This document shows, one piece after another, positions 17,284-26,818 of a stretch of DNA of 64,000 bases. Source of the DNA: Gymnodinialimonas phycosphaerae (GTDB lineage Bacteria; Pseudomonadota; Alphaproteobacteria; Rhodobacterales; Rhodobacteraceae). The DNA lies in NCBI RefSeq assembly GCF_019195455.1, contig NZ_JAIMBW010000001.1:682001-746000 (forward strand), in the 5' to 3' direction. The position numbers were made by a program, and so were the translations under genes. The notes under the pieces are model-generated. The model was not told where the DNA came from, did no database searches, and saw nothing but the letters and a program-made list of their open reading frames with translations. Every line of letters begins with the position of its first letter. Positions within the stretch are counted from its first letter, which is position 1.

Positions 17284-18982
17284 CTGATACGGCCACACAC
17301 ACATCAAGCAGGGCTTGGCGTCGCTCGGTTCGGATGACCTTGATGGCGCGCTTGAGGGCTGCGGGCAGGTCCTGCCCGCACGCAACCTTTTCTGCGTGCG
17401 CACGGTTCGCCTGTGCGACTTTCGTGAAGTCGGGCAGAGGGGCAAGGGATGTCAGCGGCATCTCGTTGGCCTTGGCGGCGGCCCCGTCCGGGTAGGCCCC
17501 GATGACGGAGCGGCGCACAGCGTTCCACATCGCGTTGTTCTTGACGATGGTCAGGATCGGAAGCTGCAAGGCTTCCGCGATTTGGTGGGCTGCTACGGGG
17601 TTGGCGAACATATACGACCCGTCGCCCACGCATGCGATTACCAAACGTTCCCGGTCCGCAAGCTGCGCGCCAAGGGCTGCGTTCATCGCCCATCCAAGGC
17701 CACCGGAATGAGGGCTGATGAAGACACGGTTCGGCCCGGCAAGGTCCATGGAACCCGGCAACACGCCGAGGTCCGAGAAAACCACGGCGTCGTCGCCCAT
17801 CGCGTTACTGATACAGTGACTGAGCCATTCCGCGCCCATCGGCTCTCCAACAGCATTGCGCGCGACGGCGGCAAGCTTCGTGCGGCGCGCAGCGGATTGA
17901 CCTGCCAGCGCAGCGTTCCGTTTGTCTGCGTTGATCAAGGGTGCCGCAAGGGCCGCATCCAGCGCTGCAAGGGCCAAAAGCGGATCGGACTGCACTGCGA
18001 TATCCGTCTGGTTCCCGCGCATCGGCAACCGGGCGAAATGGGGATCGGGGCCGATGTGGACAACTTTGCAACTGGGCGGTGGACTATTAGTTGCCGCAAT
18101 CCAAGGTGTTGGGCTGTCGAGAACGATCAGAAGGTCCGTCTGATCGAACACCGCATCCGGTGCAAAGCCCGCGAAGTTTGGATGATCCGAGGACAGCAGG
18201 TTACGTGTCATGAACGGGCTGACAACGCGGATGCCGTGGTGAGTGGCGAAGGTAGAAAGCGCCGCGCCAAGCTGGCCGTCTGGGTCACCGCGTTGGCACA
18301 GGATTGTCGGGCTATCGGCGGCGCGCAACCAGTCGGCGAGCGTCACAATCGCGGCTGGATCAGGGGCGGCTGGCGTCGCTCTTGGTCTCGTAGTGGGCTG
18401 AGGGCTGTTCCAGTCGGGGCAGGCCTCTGCCAATGGCTCTCGTGGGAGGCTCAGATAAACGGGGCCTTCTGGTGCAGAATTCGCCAAAGCCATGGCGCGG
18501 CCCACCAGCTCTCCCGCTTGTTCTGGGTACCGAAGCTCGTAATTGAATTTCACCACATCGCGCAGCAATGACGTCTGGTCGAACATCTCTTGGCCGTAGT
18601 GGATCGGTGTCACCCGGTGGCCGGGTCGACCCGTCTCCGTGATCGGCGTGCGCCCTGACATGACGAGGACGGGGATATTGTCGCTGGCGGCATTGATCAC
18701 CCCCATGACCGCATTCGCGAGGCCGACGTTCACGTGGAACATCACCGCCTGCGCGCGCCCCGTGACAAGGTAGTGCCCGTGCGCCATGGCGACGCCTGCG
18801 GTTTCATGGGGAACGGTGATTGCAACCGGAGAGGCATCAACGGGCAGTCGGGCCATAGCCTCAATAATTGGGGGGAAGTCCGTGCCTGCATTCGCAAAAA
18901 CATAGTCGATGCCGCTGGACTTGAGACCAGTCAGCAACGCCTCCGCCCCAGTTGCTGGCTTGTGATGTTCGTGAGTGTCCAC
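17273..18982 (-). CDS. Thiamine-diphosphate-dependent enzyme, acetolactate synthase / benzoylformate decarboxylase-like
   Basis: This is a roughly 570-residue protein with the three-domain ThDP layout. The N-terminal PYR domain has VFANAGTDFPPIIEA and HETAGVAMAHG (the Glu that activates ThDP). A central domain follows, then a PP domain with GDGSYMFANP and NN about 26 residues later (VKNNAMW), the classic GDG-NN metal/ThDP motif. Candidate activities are decarboxylation or carboligation of a 2-oxo acid; the exact reaction cannot be told. I chose the GTG at 18982, preceded by GGGGGG; a TTG at 18994 is the alternative. It diverges from the TAXI transporter operon. Confidence 0.8.
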   Translation of the reverse strand: MDTHEHHKPATGAEALLTGLKSSGIDYVFANAGTDFPPIIEAMARLPVDASPVAITVPHETAGVAMAHGHYLVTGRAQAVMFHVNVGLANAVMGVINAASDNIPVLVMSGRTPITETGRPGHRVTPIHYGQEMFDQTSLLRDVVKFNYELRYPEQAGELVGRAMALANSAPEGPVYLSLPREPLAEACPDWNSPQPTTRPRATPAAPDPAAIVTLADWLRAADSPTILCQRGDPDGQLGAALSTFATHHGIRVVSPFMTRNLLSSDHPNFAGFAPDAVFDQTDLLIVLDSPTPWIAATNSPPPSCKVVHIGPDPHFARLPMRGNQTDIAVQSDPLLALAALDAALAAPLINADKRNAALAGQSAARRTKLAAVARNAVGEPMGAEWLSHCISNAMGDDAVVFSDLGVLPGSMDLAGPNRVFISPHSGGLGWAMNAALGAQLADRERLVIACVGDGSYMFANPVAAHQIAEALQLPILTIVKNNAMWNAVRRSVIGAYPDGAAAKANEMPLTSLAPLPDFTKVAQANRAHAEKVACGQDLPAALKRAIKVIRTERRQALLDVCVAVSDAH

Positions 18983-19055
18983 GGCGCCCCCCAAAAATCC
19001 GCCACTCTCTCAAATTGTCTTGAATTGTTTCCTCTCGCAAGCAATATTCGTCACG

Positions 19056-19074
19056 AATCTCATTATGTGAGATT
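19056..19074. promoter_or_regulatory. Palindromic operator candidate between ThDP enzyme and TAXI operon
   Basis: A perfect seven-base inverted repeat, AATCTCA-TTATG-TGAGATT, is centred in the 143-base divergent spacer. Its size suits a dimeric regulator. The IclR-type regulator encoded in the downstream operon (22026-22802) is the obvious candidate to bind it. Confidence 0.5.
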
Positions 19075-19125
19075 TTTGCGGTTTCCGGGGAGGGCGATCG
19101 CAACTTTCCAGGGAGGAAATAGACC

Positions 19126-20079
19126 ATGAATAAGGTACTCTTCGGCGCGTTTGTCGCCACTACACTTGGGCTTGGTGGTGCGGCGCACGCACAGCAAGCC
19201 GTGGGTATCGCGACGTCCAACCCGGGATCACTGTTCCACAACATCGGTACCTCAGTGGCAAACGCGGCCAACGCAAGCGGGTTGAATGCCACGATCCAAC
19301 CCGCCACCAGCCCCAACCAATTTATCCCCTTCGTCAATACTGGTGGGATCGAGTTTGGCGTGGCGAATCTGCAAGAGGTTGAATACGCGATCACCGGAGC
19401 GGAGTGGTGGAACGGGGTCGAGAACCCGAATTTGCGCATCGTTGGCCACCTTCAGCCGTTGGTTGAGGCTATTTTCGTACGCGCCGACAGCGGTATCATG
19501 TCAGTCGCAGACCTGGCCGGCCTGCCGATGACGGATGGCTACACCGCGCAAAACACCATTCTGCCGCAGCTGTCAGCCTTCTATGCCACCGCAGGGATGA
19601 CCCGCGATGACATTGTTCCGGTCAATGTGGCCTCGGTCGTGGCGGGCGCAGATGCGTTCATGGCGGGCGATACCGTTGGTTTCATCTTCGCCCATGGTGC
19701 GGGCAAGGTACGTGAAGCGGACGCCGCAGTAGGCGGTTTGCGCGCGTTGGGTGTGGGCGACGACAGCGATGAAGCCTTGGCCTCCGCGCAGGCGCATTGG
19801 CCGACCGCGTTCTTCATGTCGCTGCCTGAGGGTGCCATGCCCGGTGTCTTGGAAGAGACCACGTATATCGCGTTCCCACAGGTCGTCTTTACCCACGCAG
19901 ATGTGCCCGATGATGTGGTCGCCGCCATGGCACGTGCCATGTATGAGGGCGGCACGATCATGGGCGAAACCTTCCCTCCAATGCGTGCGTTCCGGCCCGA
20001 AAACATGCGTGGCGCTTTGGGCGTCACCCAGTATCACCCCGGTGCTTTGGCCTTCTTCGAAGAAGTCGGACTGGAATAG
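19126..20079 (+). CDS. TAXI-family TRAP transporter substrate-binding protein
   Basis: The 317-residue protein starts MNKVLFGAFVATTLGLGG with a Sec signal peptide cleaved after AHA (about 22). The mature part opens VGIATSNPGSLFHNIGTSVA, the hallmark of TAXI-type TRAP binding proteins. A GGGAGGAAA Shine-Dalgarno lies before the ATG. The fused permease gene follows without a gap. TAXI systems take up C4-dicarboxylates, glutamate or unknown organic acids using the Na+ gradient; the downstream enzymes hint at a cyclic or aromatic acid here. Confidence 0.9.
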   Translation: MNKVLFGAFVATTLGLGGAAHAQQAVGIATSNPGSLFHNIGTSVANAANASGLNATIQPATSPNQFIPFVNTGGIEFGVANLQEVEYAITGAEWWNGVENPNLRIVGHLQPLVEAIFVRADSGIMSVADLAGLPMTDGYTAQNTILPQLSAFYATAGMTRDDIVPVNVASVVAGADAFMAGDTVGFIFAHGAGKVREADAAVGGLRALGVGDDSDEALASAQAHWPTAFFMSLPEGAMPGVLEETTYIAFPQVVFTHADVPDDVVAAMARAMYEGGTIMGETFPPMRAFRPENMRGALGVTQYHPGALAFFEEVGLE

Positions 20080-22029
20080 GTGAACGCAACACCTGAAATC
20101 ACGGGGGGAGGGGCCGGGTCCGGCCTGTCCTCCAACATCTGGCGACCGGTCGCAGATGTGTTGGCCGCGTTGATGACGCTGCTGGCCATCGGGTGGGCGG
20201 TGTCGTTTCAGCGGGTCATTGGCCTAAACATTTACCCGCAACAGCTTTTCGCAGCCATTCTGGGACTGACACTTGCGGTATCCTACTTGATACTGCCCCG
20301 CGTGCGTGGGACCCAGCGGGTCCGCGTGCCCTACACCGACGTCGCGCTTGCACTGATTGCGGCGGCGATGGCGGGCTATGTAGCGGTCGAATATCCACGC
20401 CTCGTGCTGACGATCTTCTCGCGTCCCGTGGACGCCTGGCTGCCCGGCCTCATCATCGTTTTATTGACACTTGAGGCGCTTCGGCGCGCGACGGGATGGG
20501 CTTTGGTGATCATCATCGCCGTGTTCATCCTCTACGCGCTATTTGGAGACGTGTTTCCCGGCAGATTGCAAGGCCGTGCCCAGAATTGGCAATTGCTGGC
20601 GGGCTATATGGCTTTGGACAGCAACGGCATGTTGGGATTGCCGATGTCTGTTGCCGCAACCATCGTGGTCGCCTTCATCCTCTTCGGCACGCTTTTGGGC
20701 ATCACCGGAGGGTCACAGTTCTTCACTGATGCGGCGATGATCGCGATGGGGAGGTTCCGGGGTGGTTCGATGAAAATCGCGGTTCTGGCATCGGGCCTGT
20801 TTGGCTCCATCTCAGGTTCTGCCGTTGCCAATGTCGTTGGGACCGGCGTGGTCACGATTCCAATGATCAAACGGGACGGATACCCCGCCCACAAGGCTGG
20901 CGCGATTGAAGCCGTCGCATCGACCGGAGGGCAACTCATGCCGCCCGTGATGGGCGCGTCTGCGTTTCTGATGGCCGAGTTCCTGGCCGTTCCCTACGCC
21001 GATATCGTCTTGGCGGCTCTCGTGCCTGCGATCCTCTATTATGTGGCCTTGTTCATCCAAGCGGACCTGGAAGCGGCACGCCTTGGCATCCGCCCTGTGC
21101 CTCGGTCTGAAATCCCCAAAGGACGTATGGTTATCGTCGGTGTCCACTTCGCATTCGCCTTCGCCGCGTTGATCTACATGCTGTTTTGGCTGCGCTATCA
21201 GCCGGAAAGGGCCGCAACATGGGCCTGCCTTGTGCTGATCGCCTCGTCCTTGCTGATCGGTTATCGCGGCGCACGCCCCAGCTTGCGTGCCATAGCAGGA
21301 AGCCTGTCAAAGTGCGGCCATGGCGTGACTGAGATCATCTTGATCTCAACCGCTTCAGGTATCGTGATCGGCGTCCTGAACGTCACGGGACTGTCGTTCA
21401 ACCTGACGTATCTGCTGGTGCAAATCGGCGGTGGCTCAGCGGCGCTGCTGCTGTTTCTGTCAGCACTTGTCTGCATTGTTCTTGGTATGGGTCTTCCGAC
21501 ACTTGGCGTCTACGTCTTGTTGGCGGCCTTGGTTGCGCCCGCCTTGGTGGCAGTCGGCATCAATGAAATTGGGGCGCATTTGTACGTCCTCTACTTCGGA
21601 ATGATGTCAATGATCACCCCGCCCATTGCACTCGCGGCCTTTGCCGCCGCTTCCATCGCCAAAGCGCCCGCAATGGCGACAGGATGGGCCGCGATGCGGT
21701 TTGGTTGGTCCGCCTATGTGATCCCGGTCCTGTTCGTTTTGTCGCCCACGCTGTTGCTGCAAGGCGAAAGCTGGGACATCACAATCGCGATCGCCAGCGC
21801 GGGCATGGGCGTTTGGTTGGTTTCAAGCGCGCTCGCGGGCTATTTCTCGGGTCATTTGTCGATGGTGATGCGCGTAGGGTTTGCGGCGTTCGGATTGATC
21901 GCCCTGGTCCCAGCAGGGGCGTTCCCCGGTGCGGCTGTCACGGATATCGTAGGCGTTGCGGGCGGCCTAAGCCTTATGGCGCTGGATGTCATTCGAAACC
22001 GCGCCACCCGTCGGGAGCAAAGCGCATGA
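20080..22029 (+). CDS. TRAP transporter fused permease (4TM + 12TM)
   Basis: This is a 649-residue membrane protein: about four to six N-terminal helices (DctQ-like) joined to a long DctM-like part. Conserved segments include GSISGSAVANVVGTGVVTIP and GGQLMPPVMGASAFLMAEF near residues 245-305, and LGMGLPTLGVYVLLAALVAPAL late in the protein, all typical of TAXI-associated permeases. It begins with GTG directly after the binding-protein stop and ends in an ATGA overlap with the IclR gene, so transport, regulation and metabolism are one operon. Confidence 0.9.
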   Translation: MNATPEITGGGAGSGLSSNIWRPVADVLAALMTLLAIGWAVSFQRVIGLNIYPQQLFAAILGLTLAVSYLILPRVRGTQRVRVPYTDVALALIAAAMAGYVAVEYPRLVLTIFSRPVDAWLPGLIIVLLTLEALRRATGWALVIIIAVFILYALFGDVFPGRLQGRAQNWQLLAGYMALDSNGMLGLPMSVAATIVVAFILFGTLLGITGGSQFFTDAAMIAMGRFRGGSMKIAVLASGLFGSISGSAVANVVGTGVVTIPMIKRDGYPAHKAGAIEAVASTGGQLMPPVMGASAFLMAEFLAVPYADIVLAALVPAILYYVALFIQADLEAARLGIRPVPRSEIPKGRMVIVGVHFAFAFAALIYMLFWLRYQPERAATWACLVLIASSLLIGYRGARPSLRAIAGSLSKCGHGVTEIILISTASGIVIGVLNVTGLSFNLTYLLVQIGGGSAALLLFLSALVCIVLGMGLPTLGVYVLLAALVAPALVAVGINEIGAHLYVLYFGMMSMITPPIALAAFAAASIAKAPAMATGWAAMRFGWSAYVIPVLFVLSPTLLLQGESWDITIAIASAGMGVWLVSSALAGYFSGHLSMVMRVGFAAFGLIALVPAGAFPGAAVTDIVGVAGGLSLMALDVIRNRATRREQSA

Positions 22030-22802
22030 GCGCGGGCAGCGGCGAGCGGCTGCTAAGCATCCTGGATCTGTTCACCGAGGATCATCTGGAATGGACCCCG
22101 CAGGACATGATGGAGGTCCTAGGCTTTTCGCGTCCCACCCTCTACCGCTACCTGAAGGTGCTGAAGGAAACCGGATTCCTTGCGCCAGTTCACGGGGCGG
22201 CTTACGGGCTTGGCCCCCGCTTCGTTGAAATGGACTTTCTCGCCCGCCAATCAGACCCATTGGTCACTTTCGGGCAGGACCACCTAAAATACCTGTCCGC
22301 GCAATTTCCCGGCACCGCATTCTTGGTGCGCTGGTACGGCGAACGGTCTTTATGCGTCGCCTCCGTCAGCCGCGACGCCATGGCGCGCACCAGCTACCCA
22401 CGCGGGCGCCCGATGCCACTTTTGGGGGGGGCTGCATCCAAAGCGATCTTGGCCTTCTTGCCACGCCGACAGCGCAAAATTCTGGCGCAACGACCCGATG
22501 CCAACCGGATCGCCACTTCTGAGGCTGAAGTGCAGGAGGTGTTCCGCACCATCCGGCAAGATGGATTCGTTGTAGCTCATGGAGAAGTCACGCCCGGCAT
22601 CGTCGGGTCCGCAGCGCCAGTCTTTGACGCCGGAGAAAACCCAATCGCGTCGCTGTGCGTCAGCATGGAGGAGGCAGACTACTCGGGGATTGACCATGCC
22701 GCGCTTCATTCCGCGCTTCGCGCGGCCACCAAAAGCATTAGCGCCGCTATGGCGGACACACAGCAGCCTCTTGCCCAAAAATCTGTCGGAGAATTCACAT
22801 GA
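22026..22802 (+). CDS. IclR-family transcriptional regulator
   Basis: The 258-residue protein has an N-terminal winged helix (LLSILDLFTEDHLEWTPQDM and MEVLGFSRPTLYRYLKVLKE, residues 9-52) followed by the IclR effector domain (about 75-245) with GGAASKAILAFL. The ATG overlaps the permease stop (ATGA) and its own TGA overlaps the amidohydrolase ATG. IclR proteins often control aromatic or organic-acid operons; the palindrome at 19056-19074 is a plausible site for autoregulation. Confidence 0.9.
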   Translation: MSAGSGERLLSILDLFTEDHLEWTPQDMMEVLGFSRPTLYRYLKVLKETGFLAPVHGAAYGLGPRFVEMDFLARQSDPLVTFGQDHLKYLSAQFPGTAFLVRWYGERSLCVASVSRDAMARTSYPRGRPMPLLGGAASKAILAFLPRRQRKILAQRPDANRIATSEAEVQEVFRTIRQDGFVVAHGEVTPGIVGSAAPVFDAGENPIASLCVSMEEADYSGIDHAALHSALRAATKSISAAMADTQQPLAQKSVGEFT

Positions 22803-23815
22803 AAAAGATCGACGTATTCAACCACATCTGGCCGAAGCCATTCCACGATGCGCTGATTGATCATCTGGGCTCCACAACCGACATCACGCGCAGGTCTGAG
22901 GCTGTACCGATGATGACGAACCTCGACCGCCGGTTCGAGGTGATGGATATGTTCGGCGATGATTACTGCCAAATCCTCTCCATCGCGTCACCTCCCTATG
23001 AGAAATACGCGGCCCCCGCAAAGTCGCTGGAACTGGCGACCATAGCATCGGATAGCATGGCGGAGTTGTGCCAAAAGTATCCTGACCGCTTCCCCGGTTT
23101 TATCGGCACGGCAGTGATGTCGAACCCTGACGCGATGGTGGAGGACGCGCGCCGCAATATCGAGGACCTCGGCGCGTGTGGGATGCAGGTTTTCACCAAC
23201 GTATCTGGCAGGCCATTGGACCGCCCTGAGTTCGAGCCGTTCTTTGAATACATGCATTCGGCTGGCAAACCGATCTGGATGCACCCAGCACGCGGGGCGA
23301 ACTTCACCGATTATCTGGCGGAGGAGCAGTCGGAGTTTGAGATTTGGTGGACGTTTGGTTGGCCTTACGAGACCTCTGCCGCCATGGCACGGCTGGTCTT
23401 CTCAGGCCACTTTGACCGCTACCCCGGCCTCAACATCATCACACACCACGCAGGCGGCATGGTGCCCTTTTTTGAAGGCCGTGTCGGCGCCGGTTGGGAC
23501 CAGATGGGGGCGCGGACGACCGACAAAGACCTTGCCGCCGTGCGGCGCGGATTGAAGCGGCCACATCTGGAATATTTCAAGGAATACTACGCGGATACGG
23601 CAACCTTTGGATCGTCCCGCGCTATCACCCATGCCATGGATTTCTTTTCGGATGATCGCGTGTTGTTTGCGTCTGATGCGCCATTCGATCCCGAACAAGG
23701 TCCCATGTACATTCGTGAAACCATTAAGATCATTGAAGAATTGGAAATTACTGACGCGCAGCGCCAGAAGATATTCCAAGACAACGCGGTGAAGTTGTTG
23801 GGGTTGAAGCTGTAG
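22799..23815 (+). CDS. Amidohydrolase_2 family protein (ACMSD / LigW / decarboxylase-like)
   Basis: This is a 338-residue TIM-barrel metal enzyme. The usual N-terminal HxH metal motif is altered: the sequence reads DVFNHIWP, with Phe7 where the first His is expected and His9 retained. Other likely ligands are His162 (IWMHPARG), His216/217 (ITHHAGG) and Asp293 (FASDAPFD). The family includes aminocarboxymuconate-semialdehyde decarboxylase, gamma-resorcylate and 5-carboxyvanillate decarboxylases and some hydratases. Its place between IclR, ALDH and flavin hydroxylase genes suggests non-oxidative decarboxylation or hydrolysis in a ring-degradation path, but the specific reaction is not clear. 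Confidence 0.75.
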   Translation: MKKIDVFNHIWPKPFHDALIDHLGSTTDITRRSEAVPMMTNLDRRFEVMDMFGDDYCQILSIASPPYEKYAAPAKSLELATIASDSMAELCQKYPDRFPGFIGTAVMSNPDAMVEDARRNIEDLGACGMQVFTNVSGRPLDRPEFEPFFEYMHSAGKPIWMHPARGANFTDYLAEEQSEFEIWWTFGWPYETSAAMARLVFSGHFDRYPGLNIITHHAGGMVPFFEGRVGAGWDQMGARTTDKDLAAVRRGLKRPHLEYFKEYYADTATFGSSRAITHAMDFFSDDRVLFASDAPFDPEQGPMYIRETIKIIEELEITDAQRQKIFQDNAVKLLGLKL

Positions 23816-23816
23816 A

Positions 23817-25262
23817 ATGACGCGGATCGCACAACATTTCATTGCGGGCGCATGGCGCGACGATGGCAGCGCGCCCTGTGACAGCACGAACCCGGCCGAC
23901 GGCTCGGTCGTGGGGCAATTTTTGCCGGGATCAGCTGCGTTGTTGGAAGAGGCTGCAACAGTTGCGCGCGCCACCTTCCTGGAAGGTACATGGGCCTCGT
24001 CCCCCCGTATTCGTGCAGCGGCGATGTATGAGATTGCGGACGCATTGGAGGCCGCGAAGGATGAGATAGCAGCACTGGTCGTGGCAGAGAACGGCAAACT
24101 GCGCGCAGCGGCCATGGGTGAGACCATGGCCGGTGTGTCCGAGATGCGATATTATGCAGGCCTCGCGCGATCCGTACGCGGCACCATGCAGGAAATCGGC
24201 CCCGGTGCCATGTCGCTGTTCGCACGCGAAGCTGCTGGCGTAACAGCGATCGTCGTGCCGTGGAACGCGCCGGTCACGCTTTTGGTGCGCTCACTGGCGC
24301 CTGCTTTGGCCGCAGGGTGCACTTGCGTGATCAAGCCCGCCGCTCAGACGCCGCTGGTTCATGCGCGGATCATGCAATGCATCGCAGGCGCACCGAGCCT
24401 GCCCGCAGGGGTGGTTAACTCCGTTAACGAAAACGGGATCGAAGTGGGCCAAGCCGTGGTCGCCTCACCCGACATCGACGTGATTTCCTTCACCGGGTCG
24501 AGCGCCACCGGCAAGAAAATCATGGAAGGTGCATCGAAGACGTTGAAACGGGTCGGATTAGAGCCGGGAGGCAAAGCGCCCGCCGTCATTTTCGCCGATG
24601 CGGATTTGGACAAGGCCGTGCGCGAACTGACTCACGGGTCGCTCAACATGGCGGGGCAAATCTGTGTCGCGGCAGCACGGTTCCTGGTCCACGAGAGCGT
24701 AGCTCAGACGTTCGAATACAAAATGATCGCTGCGTATCGCGCGGTGCGCGTGGGTCCCGGCACCGATCCGTCCAGCCAGATGGGCGCGTTGATCGATATG
24801 CCCAATCAAGCGCGTCTGTTGCGGCTTATCGAGCAAGCAGGCGATGAGGGACAGATGGTTCTGCGTGGCGAAGCGCAGGGCATCGGCGCGTTCCTGTCAC
24901 CCACGCTGTTCCGCATCGATGACTTGCAAACGAGCCTCATTCAAGAGGAACTCTTTGGATCCATCGTGTCCATCGAGACCTTCGCAGATGAAGTTGAAGC
25001 CATTGCCAAGGCCAATGCGACCGTGTTCGGCCTTGCGGCGTCGGTCTTCACAACAGACGTGGCACGCGCAATGCGGGTTAGCCGGGCCATACGCGCTGGC
25101 ACGGTCTGGGTGAATTCACACCTTCGCCTGTTTGCCGAAGCGGAAACCGGTGGTTTCGGGCAGTCGGGAATGGGCCGGCTACATGGTGGCGAGGGCCTGT
25201 CGGATTTTCTTGAGACCAAACATGTTTATTTTGAACCCGGCACGGTCGGGCAGGGGGTCTAG
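23817..25262 (+). CDS. NAD(P)-dependent aldehyde dehydrogenase
   Basis: This is a 481-residue ALDH. Catalytic Cys283 is in MAGQICVAAAR; the general base is Glu249 in GLEPGGKAP, where Pro replaces the more common Leu of ELGGK; the cofactor loop is FTGSSATG near 225-232. The MAGQIC context is of the betaine-aldehyde/semialdehyde type rather than the aromatic QGQICMS type seen in region 1. It starts one base after the amidohydrolase stop and ends two bases before the hydroxylase. It may oxidise a semialdehyde formed in the same pathway. Confidence 0.85.
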   Translation: MTRIAQHFIAGAWRDDGSAPCDSTNPADGSVVGQFLPGSAALLEEAATVARATFLEGTWASSPRIRAAAMYEIADALEAAKDEIAALVVAENGKLRAAAMGETMAGVSEMRYYAGLARSVRGTMQEIGPGAMSLFAREAAGVTAIVVPWNAPVTLLVRSLAPALAAGCTCVIKPAAQTPLVHARIMQCIAGAPSLPAGVVNSVNENGIEVGQAVVASPDIDVISFTGSSATGKKIMEGASKTLKRVGLEPGGKAPAVIFADADLDKAVRELTHGSLNMAGQICVAAARFLVHESVAQTFEYKMIAAYRAVRVGPGTDPSSQMGALIDMPNQARLLRLIEQAGDEGQMVLRGEAQGIGAFLSPTLFRIDDLQTSLIQEELFGSIVSIETFADEVEAIAKANATVFGLAASVFTTDVARAMRVSRAIRAGTVWVNSHLRLFAEAETGGFGQSGMGRLHGGEGLSDFLETKHVYFEPGTVGQGV

Positions 25263-25264
25263 CA

Positions 25265-26818
25265 ATGGATTTCACCCACGAAGTTATCGTTATTGGCGGC
25301 GGCCCTGTGGGTATGGGACTTGCCATCGACCTCGGCCAACGGGGCATCAAAACGGCCGTGGTGGAACGCCATCCAGAACCGCAGATGGTGCCAAAGGGTC
25401 AGAACCTGACCCAACGCTCCTTGGAAAATATCGATAGTTGGGGATGTGAGCCCAAGATGCGGGCCGCAAGGGTGATGCCACCGGGGTTGGCCAACGGCGG
25501 GCTGGTGACGTACCGCACGATCCTAAGCGATTACGCCTATGATTGGCTGGCACGAGAAAATGTGCAGCCCTACTACGGGCAGCGCGTGGACCGAATGCCG
25601 CAATACCAGACGGAGAAGGTGTTGCGCGCCCGTGCGGCGGAGCTCGATACAATAGACTTACGCTATGGGCTGTCGTTTAAAGGGCTGGACCAAGACGACG
25701 ACGGCGTGATGATCACAGCGGATGACGGCAGTGTCCTGCGCGCGCGATATGCGGTGGCCTGCGATGGCAGCAACTCCGCCACCCGCGATGCTGCGGGCAT
25801 CACGCAGACCATTACTGCTCACGACCGCAAGATGGTTCTGATCGTCTTCAAATCGCCCGACCTCAGCGATCTGCTGGCCAAGTACCATCCGCCCCGGTCC
25901 TTCTACAACGCGCTCGATCCAGAGTTGAACGGCTATTGGAAATTTTTGGGCCGCGTCGATGGTGTGACGGAGTGGTTTTTCCATGCCCCCGTGCCCACGG
26001 ACACGACACGCAAAAATACGGACTTCGAGGCGATCCTGACAGAGGCTGTCGGCGCGTCGTTTGAGATCGACATATCTTACGTTGGCTTTTGGGACCTGCG
26101 GTTTGCGCTGGCCGATCGCTATCGCAAGGATCGTGTGTTGGTGGCGGGGGATGCCAGCCACAGTCACCCCCCCTACGGCGGCTATGGGATCAACACCGGG
26201 TTTGAGGATGCGCGCAATCTTGGCTGGAAACTTGCGGCCGCGCTGGATGGATGGGCAGGTGACGCCTTGCTGGACAGTTACGACGCAGAACGCCGACCCG
26301 TTTTCGCTTCCCTCGGGCGCGACTTCATCGGAAACTTCATCGAGGAGGACCGTGACTTCCTTCAAACCTATAGTCCGGAGAAGGACCCGGCAGAATTTGC
26401 CACCAAGTGGAGCGCCCGCAATGAGGGCGACGAGGAGGTTCTTGCGTACGAGCCTAACTACCAAGGCTCGCCCATTGTAGACGGGGATGGCACTCCGAGC
26501 GCGCGCGGCGACCACAGGTTTGACGCCCGCGCGGGCCACCACATCGCCCCGCGCGCCCTGTCTGACGGGCGCACGACCTATCAGACCTTGGGCGCTGGCT
26601 TCACCTTGTTTGCCTTCGGGGTGGATAGTGTGGATTTTGCCGAGGCAGCGCAGGCCTTGAGCATTCCGCTGACCATTGTGGCGGACACATTTGAGGAGGA
26701 GCGGCGCGATTACGTGCAGCCGCTTATCCTCGTGCGGCCAGATGGATTTGTGTCGTGGTGCGGACAAGCCGGCGATGCGGACCAGATCCTGCGGATGGCA
26801 ATTGGTGCGCAGTCATGA
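25265..26818 (+). CDS. FAD-dependent aromatic monooxygenase (MhpA/phenol hydroxylase-like)
   Basis: The 517-residue protein carries all three class A flavin hydroxylase fingerprints. These are GGGPVGMGLA at about 11-20 (GxGxxG), the DG motif in VACDGSNSATRDAAG, and the GD motif in VLVAGDASHSHPPYGGYG followed by GFEDARNLGWKL. A C-terminal thioredoxin-like segment (after about 420) fits the MhpA/PHBH-like subfamily that hydroxylates phenolic acids with NAD(P)H and O2. It is the last gene of the TAXI operon. It would supply the catechol-type substrate needed for ring opening; the exact phenol is unknown. Confidence 0.85.
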   Translation: MDFTHEVIVIGGGPVGMGLAIDLGQRGIKTAVVERHPEPQMVPKGQNLTQRSLENIDSWGCEPKMRAARVMPPGLANGGLVTYRTILSDYAYDWLARENVQPYYGQRVDRMPQYQTEKVLRARAAELDTIDLRYGLSFKGLDQDDDGVMITADDGSVLRARYAVACDGSNSATRDAAGITQTITAHDRKMVLIVFKSPDLSDLLAKYHPPRSFYNALDPELNGYWKFLGRVDGVTEWFFHAPVPTDTTRKNTDFEAILTEAVGASFEIDISYVGFWDLRFALADRYRKDRVLVAGDASHSHPPYGGYGINTGFEDARNLGWKLAAALDGWAGDALLDSYDAERRPVFASLGRDFIGNFIEEDRDFLQTYSPEKDPAEFATKWSARNEGDEEVLAYEPNYQGSPIVDGDGTPSARGDHRFDARAGHHIAPRALSDGRTTYQTLGAGFTLFAFGVDSVDFAEAAQALSIPLTIVADTFEEERRDYVQPLILVRPDGFVSWCGQAGDADQILRMAIGAQS

